The position numbers and the translations under genes are program-made. Below, piece by piece: positions 1 to 8,745 of a DNA stretch of 64,000 nt (position 1 is its first letter; each line of letters starts with the position of its first letter). Below the pieces are notes generated by a model. The model saw only the letters and a program-made list of their open reading frames with translations, did no database searches and was not told the DNA's origin. The DNA comes from Streptomyces mobaraensis (GTDB lineage: Bacteria; Actinomycetota; Actinomycetes; Streptomycetales; Streptomycetaceae): NCBI RefSeq assembly GCF_020099395.1, contig NZ_CP083590.1, positions 2,294,001-2,358,000 of the forward strand, read 5' to 3'.

Positions 1-897
1 GGTGGCGTGGCGGCGGCGGGCGGCGTCCAGTTCCGTGCGCCAGGTGGTGCCGGATTCGGCGAGGCGGCGTTGGAGGGTGCGGCGGCTCATGGTGAGGCGC
101 CGGGCGACGTGGTCGAGGGCCGGGGGGCCTTCGGCGAGGCAGGCGTCGAGTGCGTGGCGGAACTGGTCGCGCCAGTCGGCGGGCGGGGGCGGGGGCAGGG
201 TCGCCGCGTAGCGGCCGAGGATGGCGCCCAGTCGCGGGTCGGCGCCGAGGACCGGGCGGGCCAGGTCGGCGGTGCGGAAGGTGACCGTGGCGCGGTCCTG
301 GCCGAAGTCGACGCCGCGTTCGGCGGCGAGCGCCTCGGTCAGGTTGGCGTGCCGGCGCGGGGCCGGCTGGGAGAAGCCGACGTGCAGCGGGTGCACGGGC
401 GTGCCCGTCACCCCCCGCGAGCGCGCGCAGAGCACGGCCAGGGCGAACTGCTCGGCGAGTTCCACCTGCCGGGGCTCGCCCTCCAGGTAGTGGAAGGAGA
501 AGGTCGTCTCGCGCTCGTCCTGGGTGTGGAGCGCGAAGCGGCCATTGGTGGTGATGAAGTGCAGGTACCGGGTGCTGGTCTCCATCGCGGCGCCGAGCGT
601 GGGCGCGTTGGTGAAGAGGTAGTCGAAGAGGCCGAGGGCGCCCAGGCTGTAGAGGCCGGCGATGGACACCGGGGAGTCCGGGGTGTCCAGGGCCCGTTCG
701 ACCAGTTCCCAGACGTGCATCGTCCGGCGGGCCGGGATGGTGACCTCGTCCTCGGCCAGTGCCCAGTCGGGCACCCCGGCCTCGCGGGCGATGCGGTCGG
801 GGTCGGCGCCGTTCGCCGCCGCCGCGGTGAGGAGGAACTTCGACAGGACGATGGAGTCCAGCTCACCGGTCGTCCCGGTCGTCAGCGCTTCTGCCAT
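1..897 (-). CDS. AraC-family transcriptional regulator (C-terminus cut by window edge)
   Basis: Reading from an ATG at 897, 299 codons are visible before the window ends, so the C-terminus is missing. Residues about 20-200 read like the Arabinose_bd/OruR-type sensing domain of AraC regulators (ANGADPDRIAREAGVP, then GALGLFDYLFTNAPTLGAAM and a beta-rich stretch FALHTQDERETTFSFHYLEG). After a Pro-rich hinge comes the first recognition helix-turn-helix, LDHVARRLTMSRRTLQRRL, typical of the AraC C-terminal domain; the second HTH lies outside the window. Such proteins are cytoplasmic DNA-binding activators, often of catabolic genes. No target is evident; the nearest upstream gene on this strand is the ATP-grasp gene, 266 bp away, so it probably has its own promoter. 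Confidence 0.85.
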   Translation of the reverse strand, partial: MAEALTTGTTGELDSIVLSKFLLTAAAANGADPDRIAREAGVPDWALAEDEVTIPARRTMHVWELVERALDTPDSPVSIAGLYSLGALGLFDYLFTNAPTLGAAMETSTRYLHFITTNGRFALHTQDERETTFSFHYLEGEPRQVELAEQFALAVLCARSRGVTGTPVHPLHVGFSQPAPRRHANLTEALAAERGVDFGQDRATVTFRTADLARPVLGADPRLGAILGRYAATLPPPPPADWRDQFRHALDACLAEGPPALDHVARRLTMSRRTLQRRLAESGTTWRTELDAARRRHAT

Positions 898-1163
898 GCG
901 GCCATTTTCCGACACGTTGGCGCGTCGTGTGCCGCGGGTGGCACGTTCGGTCCTGGGCAGGGCCGCCTCGACCTGGGCAATCTGGAACGGCCGCGGGCTG
1001 CGGCGGCCGGAAACGGACGCTGCCCGTCCACCGGCGGCCGGTCAGGGCCGCGCGGATCGGGGTGCGAGCGGGTACGGGGGTCCGGCTCGCGCTCCCACGT
1101 CATTCGACCGACGACCATCAGGAGGGGAGTCGTCGGACGGCTGACGCCACAGGGGCCCCACCG

Positions 1164-1925
1164 CTACCGGAGGACGCGCCCCCGGACGAACGGACGGTCC
1201 CGGTCCGCGAGCGCCGCGCACGGCCCGGCGGCCCGCAGCACGACGTCGAGGGCCGTGTCCGGGTCGGTGGTGTAAAGGCCGCTCGCCCACGCGGCGTTGG
1301 CCTCGATCACCGCCCAGCCGTCCGCGACGGTCCCCACGTCGACGACCACGGCGGAGGGCAGCGTGTCCGCGTGGGCGGCCAGCAGGTCGGCGCCGAAGCG
1401 GGCGGCGTCGGGCGCCAGGGGGCCGAGGGCGAGCCGGCCGCGTTCGCCGTACCGGCTCCCGCCGCGCACCGCGCCGTCCAGGACGAACAGCCGGTACTCG
1501 GCGGTGAACTCGACCACGTCGCTCACCAGGACGGTCGTGGCCGGGTCGACGGCGTCGGGACCGGGCAGCCGCGAGCCGTCGGCGTAGACCATGGCGCGTA
1601 TCCCCTTGTCGTTCGGGGACTTGACGAAGGCGGGCCGGCGGAGGCCGTACGCTTCGCCGATCGGCACCGCCCGCACCTCGCGCCGGGTGCGCTCCCGCGG
1701 CAGCCGGGCGAGCCAGTCGGCGGGGGCCTCCAGCGGGGCGATGCCCAGCGCGGGCGCCACGGCGTCGACGAACGCCGGCCCGGCGTGCAGGTGCTCCGCG
1801 CGGAGCCCGTCCGGAACGGTGAAGTCCGGCAGCCGGACGGTACGGAGTCCACGCCGGACGGCGGCGTCCCGGACGGACTCGGCGGAGGCGGTGAGGCGGG
1901 GTGGCAGGACGAGCGTGGTGGTCAT
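1164..1925 (-). CDS. ATP-grasp domain-containing protein
   Basis: A 253-aa protein resembling the actinobacterial ATP-grasp (DUF4343-like) family. RRPAFVKSPNDKGIRAMVYADG (middle) looks like the nucleotide-binding grasp strand, TTVLVSDVVEFTAEYRLFVLDG carries the acidic and Arg residues expected in the fold, and VVDVGTVADGWAVIEANAAWASGLY matches the C-terminal Mg-binding 'DVG...VEANAxW' element. It should ligate a carboxylate to an amine or phosphorylate a small substrate using ATP; the substrate cannot be told from sequence. The ATG at 1925 follows a GAGGATCG ribosome site. It lies 63 bp from cutA on the same strand and may share its transcript. Confidence 0.8.
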   Translation of the reverse strand: MTTTLVLPPRLTASAESVRDAAVRRGLRTVRLPDFTVPDGLRAEHLHAGPAFVDAVAPALGIAPLEAPADWLARLPRERTRREVRAVPIGEAYGLRRPAFVKSPNDKGIRAMVYADGSRLPGPDAVDPATTVLVSDVVEFTAEYRLFVLDGAVRGGSRYGERGRLALGPLAPDAARFGADLLAAHADTLPSAVVVDVGTVADGWAVIEANAAWASGLYTTDPDTALDVVLRAAGPCAALADRDRPFVRGRVLR

Positions 1926-1988
1926 GGGCGGCGATCCTCGCGTACGGGAGCGGGGAACGCTCGTGGTTTTCCCCGGCGCCCCGGGACC

Positions 1989-2324
1989 TCAGGAAGCGCC
2001 CGTCTCCGAGCGCAGCCACGCCAGGTAGGCGTCGCTGCCGGCGGTGATCGGCGTGGCGATCACCTCGGGGACGTCGTACGGGTGCCCGGCGCGGAGGTGG
2101 GCCTCCAGCTCCGGGTAGCGGGCGCCCGTCGTCTTGTAGAGGACGCGCCACTCGGTGTCGGTCTCGATCGCGTCCTGCCAGCGGTAGACGCTGGTCACCG
2201 GGCCGTCGACCTGGGCGCAGGCCGCCAGCCGGCGTTCGACGGCGTCCTTGGCGAGGCGGCGGGCGGTCTCCTCGTCGGGGGCCGTGGTCAGCACGGCGAG
2301 GTACGGGGGCGTCGCGTCGTCCAT
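1989..2324 (-). CDS. cutA: Divalent-cation tolerance protein CutA
   Basis: At 111 aa this is the usual CutA1 length. Family hallmarks are present: AVLTTAPDEETARRLAKDAVERRLAACAQV (N-terminal strand-helix with the Cys), then VTSVYRWQDAIETDTEWRVLYKTT (SxYxW...E.ExxxxxKT) and HPYDVPEVIATPITAGSDAYLAWL (HPYxxPEI...Y..W). CutA1 forms a ferredoxin-like trimer in the cytoplasm; it was linked to copper tolerance in E. coli, but its molecular role is unsettled. It starts from ATG 2324 and is divergent from the small ORF at 2455, with about 130 bp of shared upstream DNA. Confidence 0.95.
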   Translation of the reverse strand: MDDATPPYLAVLTTAPDEETARRLAKDAVERRLAACAQVDGPVTSVYRWQDAIETDTEWRVLYKTTGARYPELEAHLRAGHPYDVPEVIATPITAGSDAYLAWLRSETGAS

Positions 2325-2454
2325 GGAACCGACCGTATCGCGGGCGCGGGGCGCTCCGGTACGGCGGCGGGGAGAGCGGCCGTGAGGAACGGCCGGACCC
2401 TGCCGCTACGGCGGCCGGGGCCCGTTGTCAGTGGTGCCGCGTACGCTCACGAGC

Positions 2455-2763
2455 ATGAGTTACGCAGACCTGCGCGAACTCCACAGCGCGCTCAACACCG
2501 CTTCGGACATCGCGTACGCCCTGGAGTCCCAGCCCACCGCCGAGGAGGCGGGGCAGATCGTCGACGCCCTGCGCCGGGCGCTGGACGCGGCCCGTGCCCT
2601 GGGTGCCGCGCACGGCGCGACGGGGTGCTCCATGCACCCCAAGGGCGCGGTGGACCCGCTGTACGGGGACAAGGAGGATCCGCTGCCCCCGGGCTGGGGC
2701 CGCTGCCTGCTGTGCAACGACGCGCGGCGCCGGGCGGGCGCCCAGCGGCGGGGCGGGCGCTGA
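2455..2763 (+). CDS. Conserved small hypothetical protein (Cys-containing)
   Basis: A 102-aa protein from ATG 2455 (MSYADLRELHSALN). An in-frame TTG at 2425 would add ten residues but lacks support. The N-terminal ~55 residues are an amphipathic helical stretch (LRELHSALNTASDIAYALES; QIVDALRRALDAARALG). The C-terminal third has GCSMHPKGAVDPL and GWGRCLLCNDARRR, so one Cys pairs with a CxxC-like RCLLC motif and might bind metal. I recognise the type as a conserved streptomycete hypothetical but know no function. It is divergent from cutA and ends 32 bp before the convergent EF-hand gene. Confidence 0.75.
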   Translation: MSYADLRELHSALNTASDIAYALESQPTAEEAGQIVDALRRALDAARALGAAHGATGCSMHPKGAVDPLYGDKEDPLPPGWGRCLLCNDARRRAGAQRRGGR

Positions 2764-2795
2764 CCCGCCCCGGGCCGCCGGGCCCGAGGCGCCGG

Positions 2796-3011
2796 TCAGC
2801 CCTTGTTCTGGGCGGCCCAGAACTCGTCGAAGGACATCAGGCCGTCGCCGTTGAGGTCCTTGGAGTTGATGATCGCCTGGGCCACGGTCTCGGTGACGTA
2901 CGGGTCGCCGAGCCGGGCCATGGCGCTCTTGTACTCGGCCGCGGTGATGAAACCGTCGCCGTTGGCGTCGAACTGCGCGAACACCTTGCGCGCTTCGTCG
3001 ATGTCAGCCAT
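2796..3011 (-). CDS. EF-hand calcium-binding protein (CabB-like)
   Basis: A 71-aa protein with two EF-hand loops: FDANGDGFITAAEY, with D-x-N-x-D-G and Glu at position 12, and KDLNGDGLMSFDEF, also canonical. The start is set at ATG 3011 (MADIDEARKVF); an upstream in-frame GTG at 3038 is less likely because the MADI start matches related actinobacterial proteins as I recall them. It resembles the calmodulin-like small calcium-binding proteins of Streptomyces (CabB type). It is probably a cytosolic Ca2+ buffer or sensor. It lies just upstream of the secreted amidase on the same strand, with 58 bp between. Confidence 0.92.
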   Translation of the reverse strand: MADIDEARKVFAQFDANGDGFITAAEYKSAMARLGDPYVTETVAQAIINSKDLNGDGLMSFDEFWAAQNKG

Positions 3012-3069
3012 GTGGGCCTCCCCTGTTCTGCCGCGCACCGTGCGTCGCGGGCTTGTTGACCGGCACAGA

Positions 3070-3828
3070 TTAGCCGCCCGCCGGAGGACGTCCGGCCCCG
3101 CCCGCCGGGAGGTGACCGGTCACGAGTCCCAGGTAGCGGTCCCAGTCCCAGTACGGGCCGGGGTCGGTGTGCGTGGAGCCGGGTACCTCGACGTGCCCGA
3201 TGATGTGGTCGCGGTCGGCGGGGATGCCGTAGCGCGCGCAGACGGCGGCGGCGAGCCGGGCGGAGGCCCGGTACAGGGCGTCCGTGAAGTACTCGGGCCG
3301 GTCGATCCAGCCCTCGTGCTCGATGCCGATGCTGCGGGTGTTGTAGTCCCAGTTGCCGGCGTGCCAGGCGATGTCCCGCTCGCGGACGAACTGGGCGGTG
3401 TAGCCGTCGGCCGAGGCGACGGCGTAGTGCGCCGAGACCTTGGACTTCGGGTCCTGGAAGATCTTCACGGTGTCCGGGAAGGTCTCCTGGGTCACATGGA
3501 TCACGAGGTACTCGACCGGGTACGAGCCGGGGCGGGCGGAGACCGTGTAGTTGGCGCTGCTGGCCGGGATCCAGTGGGTGGGCGGGTAGGACTCCGGGGG
3601 CCGGGAGGCCGCCGACGCGGCCGGGCGGCCGACGCTGAAGGCGGTGGCGGCGCCCAGGGCCGCCGCCCCGAGGAGCGTGGCGGCACCGCCGAGGGCGCGG
3701 CGGCGGCGCACGCCGGCCGGGCCGGGGCCGGGCGCGTCCACCGGGCCGGGGCCGGGCGCGTCCTCCGACGGCGAGGCGTCCAACGGCTCGTCGTGCAACG
3801 GCTCGTCGTTCAACGGCTCAGCGTCCAT
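3070..3828 (-). CDS. Secreted N-acetylmuramoyl-L-alanine amidase (Amidase_2)
   Basis: A 252-aa protein from ATG 3828, preceded by a GGAGG site. A Tat-like signal follows an unusual acidic N-region of pentapeptide repeats (NDEPL HDEPL): twin-Arg cluster VRRRRALGGAATLLGAAALG, then hydrophobic core and ASA. The catalytic domain shows Amidase_2 zinc ligands: YLVIHVTQETF (first His), IGHVEVPGSTHTDPGPYWDW (second His and THTDPG), and the SIGIEHEGW strand. It would cleave the amide between muramic acid and L-Ala in the wall. Three 15-bp repeats at 3781-3825 encode the N-terminal pentapeptides. Long N-regions before a Tat signal do occur, so the signal should still function. Confidence 0.9.
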   Translation of the reverse strand: MDAEPLNDEPLHDEPLDASPSEDAPGPGPVDAPGPGPAGVRRRRALGGAATLLGAAALGAATAFSVGRPAASAASRPPESYPPTHWIPASSANYTVSARPGSYPVEYLVIHVTQETFPDTVKIFQDPKSKVSAHYAVASADGYTAQFVRERDIAWHAGNWDYNTRSIGIEHEGWIDRPEYFTDALYRASARLAAAVCARYGIPADRDHIIGHVEVPGSTHTDPGPYWDWDRYLGLVTGHLPAGGAGRPPAGG

Positions 3829-4002
3829 GGGGCCTCCAGGAGGCGCGGGGGAACGTCGGACGGGGACATGACACTCGCAGCGGCCGGGGTGCGCAAGCAC
3901 CGCCGCGCCCCGGATCCCCCCTCAATTTTCCGGAATGGTCTGCACCTATTTACCGTGCAGCCGCATATCCATAAGTTACTCGGCGGATTGATTCATGGAA
4001 AA

Positions 4003-4028
4003 GAAGGCGAGTGGCGCAACTCACCTTC
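4003..4028. promoter_or_regulatory. Imperfect 26-bp palindrome upstream of the amidase gene
   Basis: The left arm GAAGGCGAGTGGC mirrors GCAACTCACCTTC with two mismatched pairs. It lies in the AT-rich tract about 175 bp upstream of the amidase ATG, a plausible operator. No regulator can be assigned. Confidence 0.35.
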
Positions 4029-4197
4029 GATTACCCTGAGCCATTTGGGAAATCACCCGCAAACCGCCCCATATCCACCCTATTGAGGTTTGGCCGGGCA
4101 CCATCCCGTCTGCCATAGTCGGAGCCACGACCCCCATTGACCCGGGCTCGGTCGTCATACGCCGCGGAACACACCCCACTTCTCCGCGGCGCCAGCA

Positions 4198-4238
4198 AGA
4201 GGCCCCCACCCGTCGCAGGACGACGGACCGGGGCCTCT
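4198..4238 (-). terminator. Two-tier hairpin terminator downstream of the RsbW-like gene
   Basis: The outer arms AGAGGCCCC and GGGGCCTCT are exact complements. An inner CCGTCG/CGACGG stem sits coaxially inside, giving a long interrupted hairpin about 118 bp after the minus-strand ATPase gene. It has no U-tract, as is common in Streptomyces. Confidence 0.6.
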
Positions 4239-4355
4239 CGGCGTACCGGGGGAAACGGAAGGCGATCTTCAACGCCCCCGCCCGGAGAGCGCCCGCGGGG
4301 AAAGCACCCCTCGCGGAAGGCGCCCCGCCCGGAAAGCGTCCCGCGCGAAAAGCGG

Positions 4356-4967
4356 TCAGCGGTCGGCGACCCGCATCTCGAACCACGTCGTCTTGCCCCG
4401 CGCCAGCAGGTCCACGCCCCACCGGTCGGCCAGCCGGTCGACGAGGAACAGCCCGCGTCCGCTGATGTCCAGCTCCCCCACCGGCACCAGGCAGGGCAGC
4501 CCGCGCGAGGGGTCGCGCACCTCGGCGCGGATCCAGCCCCGCCGCCGGGCCAGCCCCAGCCCGAAGTGCCGGGCGCCGGTGTGCCGGACGGCGTTGCCGA
4601 CGAGCTCCGAGACCAGCAGCACCGCGTGCTCGGCGAGCCGCTCGGAGAGCCCCCAGTGGTGGACGATCACCGCCCGGGTGAGCCGCCGCACGGCGACCGT
4701 GGATTCCGGGCAGGAGGGCATCCGGATCTCACGGACCGTGGGGTCGCCGTACCGCTCGAGCGCCTTGAGCGCCAGTTCGTCGTCAACCGCCGGAGCCCAG
4801 CGCGTCCCGGCCGTACCGACCCCGCGTCGCGGCTGCTCCGTTCCCTCCAGACCCGCCATGCCCCCATGATGGCGGCCGAAAAGCCGTCCGGGAGTGGAAC
4901 CTTCGGATTCGGTTTTCCGGAAGAGGCCGCTCCGAGGGCCGTCGACGACATATGCCAGGGGCTTCAT
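4356..4967 (-). CDS. RsbW-type ATP-binding (anti-sigma-like) protein
   Basis: A 203-aa protein from ATG 4967 (GAGGGGG just upstream), or 167 aa from the internal ATG at 4859 (MAGLEGTEQPRR). The extra N-terminal stretch has weaker GC3 bias, so the start is uncertain. The C-terminal ~135 residues are a HATPase_c_2/GHKL fold: N-box LLVSELVGNAVRHTG, then VRDPSRGLPCLV and the G-rich lid ISGRGLFLVDRLADRWGVD, ending KTTWFEMRV. Such proteins are typically serine kinases/anti-sigma factors that phosphorylate anti-anti-sigma proteins. No sigma or antagonist gene is adjacent, so the partner is encoded elsewhere. Confidence 0.88.
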   Translation of the reverse strand: MKPLAYVVDGPRSGLFRKTESEGSTPGRLFGRHHGGMAGLEGTEQPRRGVGTAGTRWAPAVDDELALKALERYGDPTVREIRMPSCPESTVAVRRLTRAVIVHHWGLSERLAEHAVLLVSELVGNAVRHTGARHFGLGLARRRGWIRAEVRDPSRGLPCLVPVGELDISGRGLFLVDRLADRWGVDLLARGKTTWFEMRVADR

Positions 4968-5169
4968 TCGCCCCCTCGCACCACGACTGACCTGCGGCGA
5001 TCGCAGATGCGCAAAAGATCGACGGAGGTACCCCACCGGGTCAACACCAAGGGTCCGCAGGGCCCTTGAAATTCCCCCACAAGAGGCAACCCCCGGAACC
5101 CGATCCTCCGTGTACGCACGGTCGGGCCAGGGGGTCACTCCCTGTCAGTACCTCCCAAGCGGTCCGGAA

Positions 5170-5937
5170 TCAGACGAACTTGGCCTTGCCCGGACCGTCC
5201 TCGACAAAGCTGCGCATACCGATCTCCCGGTCCTCGGTGGCGAACAGCCCGGCGAACCAGTTGCGTTCGATGGCCAGTCCGGTGTCGATGTCGGTCTCCA
5301 GGCCGGAGTCCACCGACTCCTTCGCGGCCCGCAGCGCGATGGCGGGACCGGCGGCGAGCCGGGCCGCCCAGGCGTGCGCCTGCTCGTACACCTCGGCGGC
5401 CGGGACCACCCGGTCCACCAGGCCGATGGCCAGCGCCTCGTCGGCCTTGACCTGACGGCCGGTGAAGATGAGGTCCTTGGCCTTGGACGGGCCGATCAGC
5501 CGGGGCAGCCGCTGGGTGCCGCCCGCGCCCGGGATCAGGCCGAGCAGGATCTCGGGCTGGCCGAGCTTGGCGTTGTCGGCGGCGATCCGGAAGTCGGCGC
5601 AGAGCGCGAGCTCGCAGCCGCCGCCCAGCGCGTAGCCGGTGACCGCGGCGACCACCGGCTTGGGGATGCGCGCGACGGCGGTGAAGGCGTCCTGGAGCGA
5701 GCGGGACCGGGCGATCATGGCCGGGTGGTCCATGTCCCGCATCTCCTTGATGTCCGCGCCGGCCGCGAACACCTTCTCCCCGCCCCAGAGCACCACGGCC
5801 CGCACGTCCGCGCGGTGGGTGAGCTCCTCGGCCAGCTCGCGCAGCCGGTCCTGGGTGGCGATGTCCAGCGCGTTCATCGGCGGACGGTCGAGCCGGACGG
5901 TGCCGACGCCCTCCGCGACCTCAAGATGCACAGTCAT
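5170..5937 (-). CDS. Enoyl-CoA hydratase/isomerase family protein
   Basis: A 255-aa crotonase-fold protein. The oxyanion-hole strand reads AAGADIKEM (the AAGADIK signature of enoyl-CoA hydratases), followed by AVTGYALGGGCELALCADFRIA with the second oxyanion Gly. Two acidic residues sit where the hydratase catalytic pair is expected (the CELALCAD and GQPEILLGLIPGAGGTQRLPRL segments; GQPEI carries the Glu). It therefore looks like a true hydratase of the FadB/EchA type acting on trans-2-enoyl-CoA in beta-oxidation. It is monocistronic and ends about 200 bp before the ATPase gene. Start at ATG 5937. Confidence 0.93.
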   Translation of the reverse strand: MTVHLEVAEGVGTVRLDRPPMNALDIATQDRLRELAEELTHRADVRAVVLWGGEKVFAAGADIKEMRDMDHPAMIARSRSLQDAFTAVARIPKPVVAAVTGYALGGGCELALCADFRIAADNAKLGQPEILLGLIPGAGGTQRLPRLIGPSKAKDLIFTGRQVKADEALAIGLVDRVVPAAEVYEQAHAWAARLAAGPAIALRAAKESVDSGLETDIDTGLAIERNWFAGLFATEDREIGMRSFVEDGPGKAKFV

Positions 5938-5968
5938 GGCAGCAGGTTAGACGCCGGGAAACGGCGGC

Positions 5969-6001
5969 GGCCCGGTGCACTTGGTCACAGTGCGCCGGGC
6001 C
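5969..6001 (-). terminator. Hairpin terminator after the first L,D-transpeptidase gene
   Basis: GGCCCGGTGCACT pairs with AGTGCGCCGGGCC around a 7-nt loop, 12 of 13 pairs. It lies 20 bp past the stop codon of the minus-strand transpeptidase gene. Confidence 0.75.
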
Positions 6002-6020
6002 GTACCGAACGGGGAAGGGG

Positions 6021-7256
6021 TCAGCTGCTCTTCGTCCACTCGGACCACGGCATGTTCCAGCCGTTGAGGCCGTTCTCCGGCTGGATCACCTTGTCGTCGG
6101 AGTTCTTCACCACGACCACGTCACCGATCATGGAGTTCTTGAAGAACCAGGCGCCGGGCATCGAGGGGTCGCCGCCGCCGCGCTGGTCCTCCAGGCCGAC
6201 ACAGCCGTGGCTCGCGTTCTCGGAGCCGAAGGTGTCGTGACCGGACCAGTAGTTGCCGTGGATGAAGGTGCCGGAGGTGGACAGGCGCATCGCGTGCGGC
6301 ACGTCCTTGATGTCGTACTCGCCGCCGAAGCCGACCGTGTCGCCGTTCATCCGGGTCACTTCGTACTTCTCGCTGATGACCATCTGACCGTTGTAGGTCG
6401 AGTGGCCGGGGGCGCCCGCGGAGATCGGGACGGTCTTGATGACCTTGCCGTCGCGCTCGACCTTCATGGTGTGCGCCTTGGCGTCCACCGTGCTCACCTG
6501 GGAGCGGCCGACGGTGAACTTCACGGTCTTGTTCTGGGTGCCGTAGACGCCGGGTCGGCCCTCGACGCCGTTGAGGTTGAGGCTGAGGGTGACCTTGGTG
6601 CCGGCCGCCCAGTACTTCTCGGGGCGGAAGTCGACGCGGTCGTTGCCGAACCAGTGCGGCTTGACGTCGACGGCGGGCTCGGCGGTCACCTTGACCGCCC
6701 GCTCCACGGCCTTGGGGTCGGTGATGCCCCGGCTGAAGGTGAGCGAGACCGGCATGCCCACGCCGACGGTGCTGCCGTCCTCGGGCGTGAAGTAACCGGC
6801 GAAGGTGTTCTTCGGGGTGAGCGTGGTGAACGACGCGTGCTTGGCGGACTCGCGGCCGTCCTTGTCCCTGGCGATGGCGTCCACCGAGTACTTGGTGGAG
6901 GCGGCCAGGTGGGCGGCGGGCTCCCAGAGGGACCCGCCGTTGGATATCTTCCCCTCTATTCGGCCGCCCTTGCCGTCCGTCACCTTCACCGACGTCAGGC
7001 TGCCCTGCTCGGTGGTGACCTTGAGCGCCCCGCTGGTCTTCACGTCGGTCGCGCCGTCCTTGACGGCGATCGAGACGACGGCCTGGGACGGGCCCTCGGC
7101 GCTGACCTTCTTGCCCGCCTTCTTGCCCGCGTCCGAGCCGTCCCCGTCGCCTCCGCACGCGGTCGCCACGGTCATCACCGCGGCCAGCACCAGGGCGGAC
7201 AGCGCTCCCCGGCGTCCCCTCGTCCCGGTTCTTCCGGACAGCGGAAACACGTTCAC
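6021..7256 (-). CDS. L,D-transpeptidase lipoprotein (Ldt, Ig-like + YkuD)
   Basis: A 411-aa protein from GTG 7256 behind a GAGGAG site. The signal peptide LSALVLAAVMTVATAC ends in a lipobox (TVATAC|GG), so it is anchored at the outer face of the membrane. Two Ig-like beta domains follow (residues ~45-270), the second with the YFTPEDGSTVGVGMPVSLTF pattern of mycobacterial LdtMt2-like enzymes, then a YkuD catalytic domain. The catalytic His/Cys pair is visible in FIHGNYWSGHDTFG...ASHGCVGL (HxnSHGC). It forms 3-3 crosslinks in peptidoglycan and is the target class of carbapenems. A paralogue lies immediately upstream on the same strand. Confidence 0.95.
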   Translation of the reverse strand: MNVFPLSGRTGTRGRRGALSALVLAAVMTVATACGGDGDGSDAGKKAGKKVSAEGPSQAVVSIAVKDGATDVKTSGALKVTTEQGSLTSVKVTDGKGGRIEGKISNGGSLWEPAAHLAASTKYSVDAIARDKDGRESAKHASFTTLTPKNTFAGYFTPEDGSTVGVGMPVSLTFSRGITDPKAVERAVKVTAEPAVDVKPHWFGNDRVDFRPEKYWAAGTKVTLSLNLNGVEGRPGVYGTQNKTVKFTVGRSQVSTVDAKAHTMKVERDGKVIKTVPISAGAPGHSTYNGQMVISEKYEVTRMNGDTVGFGGEYDIKDVPHAMRLSTSGTFIHGNYWSGHDTFGSENASHGCVGLEDQRGGGDPSMPGAWFFKNSMIGDVVVVKNSDDKVIQPENGLNGWNMPWSEWTKSS

Positions 7257-7421
7257 TACGGTCTCTCCTCATCGCACGGCCCGCGGCCACGCGGCGCCCC
7301 CGAAGCGCGTCCTCCGCGCATGGCGATAGATAACCATACGGATCGGACAGCCCGGTCCCGTGAAGGTCACCGTTGCGTTCCAAGTGGCACGCGGCCGGGG
7401 GTGCATAGGGTGCCGACCGGG

Positions 7422-8687
7422 TCAATCCACCCCCGTCGGGGAGTCCGTGCGGCCCAGTGCGGAGCCCGCGCGCCATTCCTCCCAGGTCAGGTTCCAGCCA
7501 CCCAGGCCGTTGTCGGGGAGCACCGGGCGGCGCCCGGAGTTGATCACTTCGACGGTGTCGCCGACGAGCGAGGCGCCGTAGAACCAGGCGGCCGGGGTGA
7601 CGGCGGTCCCGTGCTCCGCGTCGCGCAGGCCGATGCAGCCGTGGCTCACGTTCCGGGCGCCGAACGTCCCCGCCGGGACCCAGTAGTTGCCGTGCAGGAA
7701 CGTTCCCGTGGCGGTGAGCCGCATCGCGTGCGGGACGTCCTTGATGTCGTACGCGCCGCCGAAGCCGACCGTGTCCCCGTTCATCCGGATCACCCGCGCC
7801 TTCTCGCTGATCACCATCCGGCCGGTGTACGTCTCGGTGCCGGGGCCGCCCGTGGTGACCGGCACCCTGCGCAGCGTCCGGCCGCCGCGGACCACCGTCA
7901 TGGTGTGGGTGGCGGCGTCCACGGTGCTCACCTGGTCCCGGCCGACCCGGAAGGCGACGCTCCGGCGCTGGAGCCCGTAGACGCCGGGCGCCCCGCGGAC
8001 GTCGCGCAGCCGCAGGTCGACGGTGACGAGGGAGCCGGGCGTCCAGCGCCGGCGCGGCCGGAAGTCCAGCCGGTACGCGCCGAACCAGTGGCCGGCGACC
8101 TCGGTCCGCGGCCGGGCGGTGACCCGGACGGCCCGCTCCACCGCGGCCCGGTCGACGACCGGCCGGCTGAAGGCGAGCGAGACGATCATGCCCGTGCCCA
8201 CCGTGGCGCCGGGGGCGGGAGCGACGGCCGCGACGAAGCGGTGCGCCGGGACGTACGTCCTGAACTCCGTGTGCTGGGTCGCCCGGTGGCCCTCCGCGTC
8301 CCGGGCCACCACGTCCACGGTGTAGCGGGCGGCGAGCGCGAGCCGGCGGGCGTCCGGCCGCCAGCGGCGTCCGTCGGCGGAGATCCGGCCGCCGACCGCG
8401 CCCCGGACGCCGTCCCGGATCCGCACCGCGCGCACCCGTTCCAGCCGCCCCTGCCGCACCCGCACCTCGAACCGGTCCGCGGCCCGGACGTCCCGGGCGC
8501 CGGCGCGCGGGGTGACCCGGATCAGCCCGGCGACCGGCCGCGGGTCGTCCGAGGGCGCCGCCGCGGACGACACCGCGGGGTGGGGCCGTGGCGCGCGCGG
8601 GGCGTCGGAGGCGCAGCCGCAGAGGGTGGCGAGGGCGGCGAGGGCGCACAGTCCGCGCAGGGCGCGCGGGAGGGCAAATCCTGTCAC
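7422..8687 (-). CDS. L,D-transpeptidase lipoprotein, second paralogue
   Basis: A 421-aa protein from GTG 8687 (VTGFALPRALRGL). The signal peptide ends at a lipobox, LAALATLCGC|AS. The domain order matches the downstream gene: two Ig-like domains, then YkuD with FLHGNYWVPAGTFG...VSHGCIGL. The Arg-rich body differs from the Lys-rich sequence of its neighbour, so this is an old duplication. The C-terminal W-rich tail (GGWNLTWEEW) is shared by both. The start was chosen because the length then matches the paralogue and the open frame further upstream lacks a signal peptide. It is divergent from glgX across about 210 bp containing a perfect palindrome. Confidence 0.93.
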   Translation of the reverse strand: MTGFALPRALRGLCALAALATLCGCASDAPRAPRPHPAVSSAAAPSDDPRPVAGLIRVTPRAGARDVRAADRFEVRVRQGRLERVRAVRIRDGVRGAVGGRISADGRRWRPDARRLALAARYTVDVVARDAEGHRATQHTEFRTYVPAHRFVAAVAPAPGATVGTGMIVSLAFSRPVVDRAAVERAVRVTARPRTEVAGHWFGAYRLDFRPRRRWTPGSLVTVDLRLRDVRGAPGVYGLQRRSVAFRVGRDQVSTVDAATHTMTVVRGGRTLRRVPVTTGGPGTETYTGRMVISEKARVIRMNGDTVGFGGAYDIKDVPHAMRLTATGTFLHGNYWVPAGTFGARNVSHGCIGLRDAEHGTAVTPAAWFYGASLVGDTVEVINSGRRPVLPDNGLGGWNLTWEEWRAGSALGRTDSPTGVD

Positions 8688-8745
8688 ATCCGTCCCAACG
8701 ACCCGGTTCCCCACGGGAAACGTGTCGGCACTCGCTTGCCGCTCC

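Larger units (their letters stand above)
3829..4355. other. 527-bp intergenic region with an AT-richer tract
   Basis: No convincing gene is present. Bases about 3905-4090 are clearly AT-richer than their surroundings and probably contain the amidase promoter on the minus strand. The region also holds the imperfect palindrome at 4003-4028 and the hairpin at 4198-4238, listed separately. Confidence 0.6.

Noticed and set aside
4021..4422. Minus-strand 133-codon frame after the RsbW-like gene
   Set aside because: It overlaps the AT-rich tract and the terminator hairpin, and has no motif or codon bias.
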